Positions 62,092 to 64,000 of a stretch of 64,000 nt of DNA are shown here, piece by piece. The notes under the pieces were generated by a model, which was not told the origin of the DNA, made no database searches, and saw nothing but the letters and a program-made list of their open reading frames with translations. Positions within the stretch are counted from its first letter, which is position 1, and the number at the start of each line of letters is the position of its first letter. A program made the position numbers and the translations under genes. Where the stretch lies: contig NZ_CP012418.1 in NCBI RefSeq assembly GCF_001708405.1, forward strand, positions 434,001 through 498,000, read 5' to 3'. The DNA is from Kangiella sediminilitoris (GTDB taxonomy: Bacteria; Pseudomonadota; Gammaproteobacteria; Enterobacterales; Kangiellaceae).

Positions 62092-62799
62092 ATGAGCTAT
62101 CAAGATATTGAGCAACAAGATGTTGCCGTTAGCCGTGGTGGTTTAGGTGACCGCGCAAAATTTATTACGAAAACCTACAATCATTTGCTTGGCGCGATTT
62201 TTGCTTTTGTATTGATCAGTGTTTACTTCTACCAGTCAGGAATCTCAATGGCGATTGCCGAGTGGGTGTTCTCATTTGGTGCTGGCTGGATGGTTCTTCT
62301 AGGGGGCTTTATTGCCGCAAGTTGGGCTGCTACTCATTTAGCTCATACTTCTCAGTCAAAGGTTACTCAGTACTCGAGCCTGATAGGCTTTATTATTGCT
62401 GAAGCTATCATCTTTGCTCCTATGCTGTTGATTGCAGCGAATTATGCCAATGGAGTCATTAAGAGTGCGGCTACGGTAACCTTGGTGGGCTTCGCAATAT
62501 TAACCGCAATTGTTTTCTACACTCGCAAGGACTTCTCGTTCTTACGCGGTATTCTTATGTGGGCGGGTGGTCTAGCGCTATTGGCCATTGGTGCTGCATT
62601 CATTTTTGGCTTCCAGCTTGGGACCTGGTTCAGTGTCGGCATGATTGGTTTGGCTGGCGCAGCAATTTTGTATGATACTTCAAACGTTCTTCACCATTAC
62701 CCAGAAGATCGTTATGTTGGTGCTGCACTGCAGTTATTTGCCAGTGTCGCCATGATGTTCTGGTATGTTCTTCGTCTCTTTATGGCGAGTGAAGATTAA
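62092..62799 (+). CDS. Bax inhibitor-1/YccA family membrane protein
   Basis: The 235-residue protein has seven hydrophobic segments after a polar N-terminus (QDIEQQDVAVSRGGLGDRAKFI). Family features are KTYNHLLGAIFAFVLI, FIIAEAIIFAPMLLIA, and the C-terminal IGLAGAAILYDTSNVLHHYPEDRYVGAALQLFASVAMMFWYVLRLFM, containing the YDTxxV and acidic pore-gate pattern of Bax-inhibitor-1 channels. E. coli YccA modulates FtsH, and related proteins leak calcium or protons. A strong AAGGAG precedes the ATG and a strong terminator follows at 62812-62840. Confidence 0.9.
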   Translation: MSYQDIEQQDVAVSRGGLGDRAKFITKTYNHLLGAIFAFVLISVYFYQSGISMAIAEWVFSFGAGWMVLLGGFIAASWAATHLAHTSQSKVTQYSSLIGFIIAEAIIFAPMLLIAANYANGVIKSAATVTLVGFAILTAIVFYTRKDFSFLRGILMWAGGLALLAIGAAFIFGFQLGTWFSVGMIGLAGAAILYDTSNVLHHYPEDRYVGAALQLFASVAMMFWYVLRLFMASED

Positions 62800-62811
62800 T
62801 CGGATATCCGA

Positions 62812-62840
62812 AAAAAAAGCGGCGTTTAGCCGCTTTTTTT
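62812..62840. terminator. Bidirectional terminator between yccA-like and mscS-like genes
   Basis: AAAAAAAGCGGC and GCCGCTTTTTTT pair perfectly over 12 bp with loop GTTTA. A and T runs on the two sides support termination of both convergent genes. Confidence 0.94.
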
Positions 62841-62861
62841 ATGCGCAATTAACGAGCTAAA

Positions 62862-63947
62862 CTAGTCTTCGCCCTTGCCTTCCTTATTAAGCTCCGACTC
62901 TTCAATGACCAGCTTCTCTTTTAATAGCTCGATTTTTTCTTTAGCCTTGTCTTGCTTCACTTTAAGTTTATCCTTTTGCTCGCTATCGGATGTTTCTTTT
63001 ATTTGCTCTGCCATCTCCTCGACGGCTTCCTCAAGCTTTTCGACCTGTTGACGGGTTTGATCAACCTGTTCAGCTTTGTTGGCCTTATCAAAAATTACGG
63101 ACTCTGGTTCTTCCTTTTTAGCCTTTTTTGACCGGGATTTTTTAGATTTTCCTGCTTCTGGAATAAAAGTCTTCTCGTCAACCATCCGTTGATTTCTAAA
63201 AATGGGAGAAACTATTTCTATTCCAGCCTGATGTAGACTGTCTAGAACACAGGCGTTTAGTTTTGAGCGACTTGATAGGAGAGTATTGATATCTGTAGCC
63301 AGCCCGTGAATCTTATAGACGATGGCATGATCCAGCAATTTTTCGATGTATACAAAAGGTTTCTCTAGCTCGGCATTCTTTGCGGCTTCAAGAAGTAAAG
63401 GCTCAATGGTTTGATGTTCATTGTCATAGCCCAAAGATACTTCGGTGGATATAATTGTTCCATCACTGTGCATTACTGTAACCGGGTTGGTTGCCAAAAA
63501 CAGGTTAGGCAGGGTAATTAAATCCCTTTCGCGGTCCTGTAATTCGGTATGGAGTAAACCACGCCCCGATACTCGACCAAACATATCCTTGACTTCAATA
63601 AAGTCTCCTAGACGGAAGTTACGAACTGAACGAAGCCAAATCCCAGCCATGATATTACCTAAGAATGTAGCTGAGCTTAAAGCTATCGAAGCTGATAAAA
63701 CGATACCAATAAGACCGATAATTTGGTTCTTTAAACTATCTTTTATAGGTAGCACCAGTACGAATACAATGATCAGCAATAACATAAAAACAATATTCGT
63801 AAGCTGTCTCTGAAGCACTACATTAGTGTTTTTGTTTTTACTGAGAGTAAAGAATTTTTGCAGAAGCTGATAGGCGAAGAAGCCGATAACCAGAGTCGCA
63901 ACCGGCCAGAAAAGGCTGGTTAAATCAAAACCGAAAAAGTCTGACAT
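62862..63947 (-). CDS. MscS-family mechanosensitive channel
   Basis: The 361-residue protein has three N-terminal membrane segments (about 12-30, 52-70 and 76-102), the last being the pore helix with the Ala/Gly-rich GIVLSASIALSSATFLGNIMAGIW typical of MscS. The MscS beta domain follows (FRLGDFIEVKDMFGRVSGRGLLHTEL), then an alpha/beta cage region to about 250. The last 110 residues are a Lys/Glu-rich coiled coil (EQVDQTRQQVEKLEEAVEEM), longer than E. coli MscS (286 residues). It opens under hypo-osmotic stress to release solutes. AAGGAG lies ten bases before ATG 63947. Confidence 0.9.
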   Translation of the reverse strand: MSDFFGFDLTSLFWPVATLVIGFFAYQLLQKFFTLSKNKNTNVVLQRQLTNIVFMLLLIIVFVLVLPIKDSLKNQIIGLIGIVLSASIALSSATFLGNIMAGIWLRSVRNFRLGDFIEVKDMFGRVSGRGLLHTELQDRERDLITLPNLFLATNPVTVMHSDGTIISTEVSLGYDNEHQTIEPLLLEAAKNAELEKPFVYIEKLLDHAIVYKIHGLATDINTLLSSRSKLNACVLDSLHQAGIEIVSPIFRNQRMVDEKTFIPEAGKSKKSRSKKAKKEEPESVIFDKANKAEQVDQTRQQVEKLEEAVEEMAEQIKETSDSEQKDKLKVKQDKAKEKIELLKEKLVIEESELNKEGKGED

Positions 63948-64000
63948 AACGTGTGCTCCTTGTTATTTATTCTTATCATAATTGTTTATAACTCTTATGC

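Overview
The window is ordinary chromosomal DNA of a free-living gammaproteobacterium. It is dense with genes on both strands and moderately AT-rich. The protein set (EttA, RsmF, NfuA, YgiM, YgiF, GlnE, YajR, Dam) and an E. coli-style BirA operator point to Gammaproteobacteria. The class II DAHP synthase, the DUF5117 and M14 metallopeptidases and an orphan GspA/GspB pair would suit a marine, peptide-degrading lineage such as Kangiellaceae. That placement is inference from gene content. I saw no rRNA, tRNA, insertion sequence, prophage or CRISPR array.

Layout. 1-10005: a partial Bcr/CflA efflux gene, plsY, a folate cluster (folB, folK, a FolM-like reductase) running into a MidA-like methyltransferase and a small membrane protein, then bacA, cca, a DUF4124 protein and gspA-gspB. 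10002-25189: rsmF, putA, ygiM, the pit/DUF47 phosphate pair, ygiF, a lemA/M48 pair and glnE. The order ygiF, ygiM, cca, bacA, folB, plsY matches E. coli, with several modules inserted. 25202-32976: aspartokinase, nfuA, two large exported metallopeptidases and a His/Arg/Tyr-rich secreted protein. 33126-38015: a GNAT, an NhaC-type antiporter, a MATE exporter, ung and a ZIP transporter.

38119-44354 is the biotin locus: comF diverges from bioB-bioF-bioH-bioC, followed by bioD. The comF-bioB gap holds a well-conserved BirA operator whose right half-site carries a perfect -35 hexamer. bioD is cut off from bioBFHC by an opposite-strand gene for a membrane-anchored coiled-coil protein. 44328-55120 carries a lipoprotein, a hydrolase, dam, small membrane or exported proteins, class II DAHP synthase, radA, an MgtC-like protein, a TrmB-like methyltransferase, a PilZ protein whose reading frame lacks a canonical start, ettA, and an exported HEAT-repeat/cyclophilin fusion. 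55684-63947 carries a GNAT, a TerC-family protein, uvrA, yajR, ssb, a YccA/Bax-inhibitor protein and an MscS-type channel.

The only gene-free stretch above 300 bases (55121-55683) appears to be a composite intergenic repeat: two diverged copies of one unit, back to back, each ending in a strong hairpin. I did not find a clear new multi-gene system. The observations most worth checking are this repeat, the PilZ start problem, the comF/bioB operator, the gene splitting the biotin cluster, and a long hairpin at 32362-32435.
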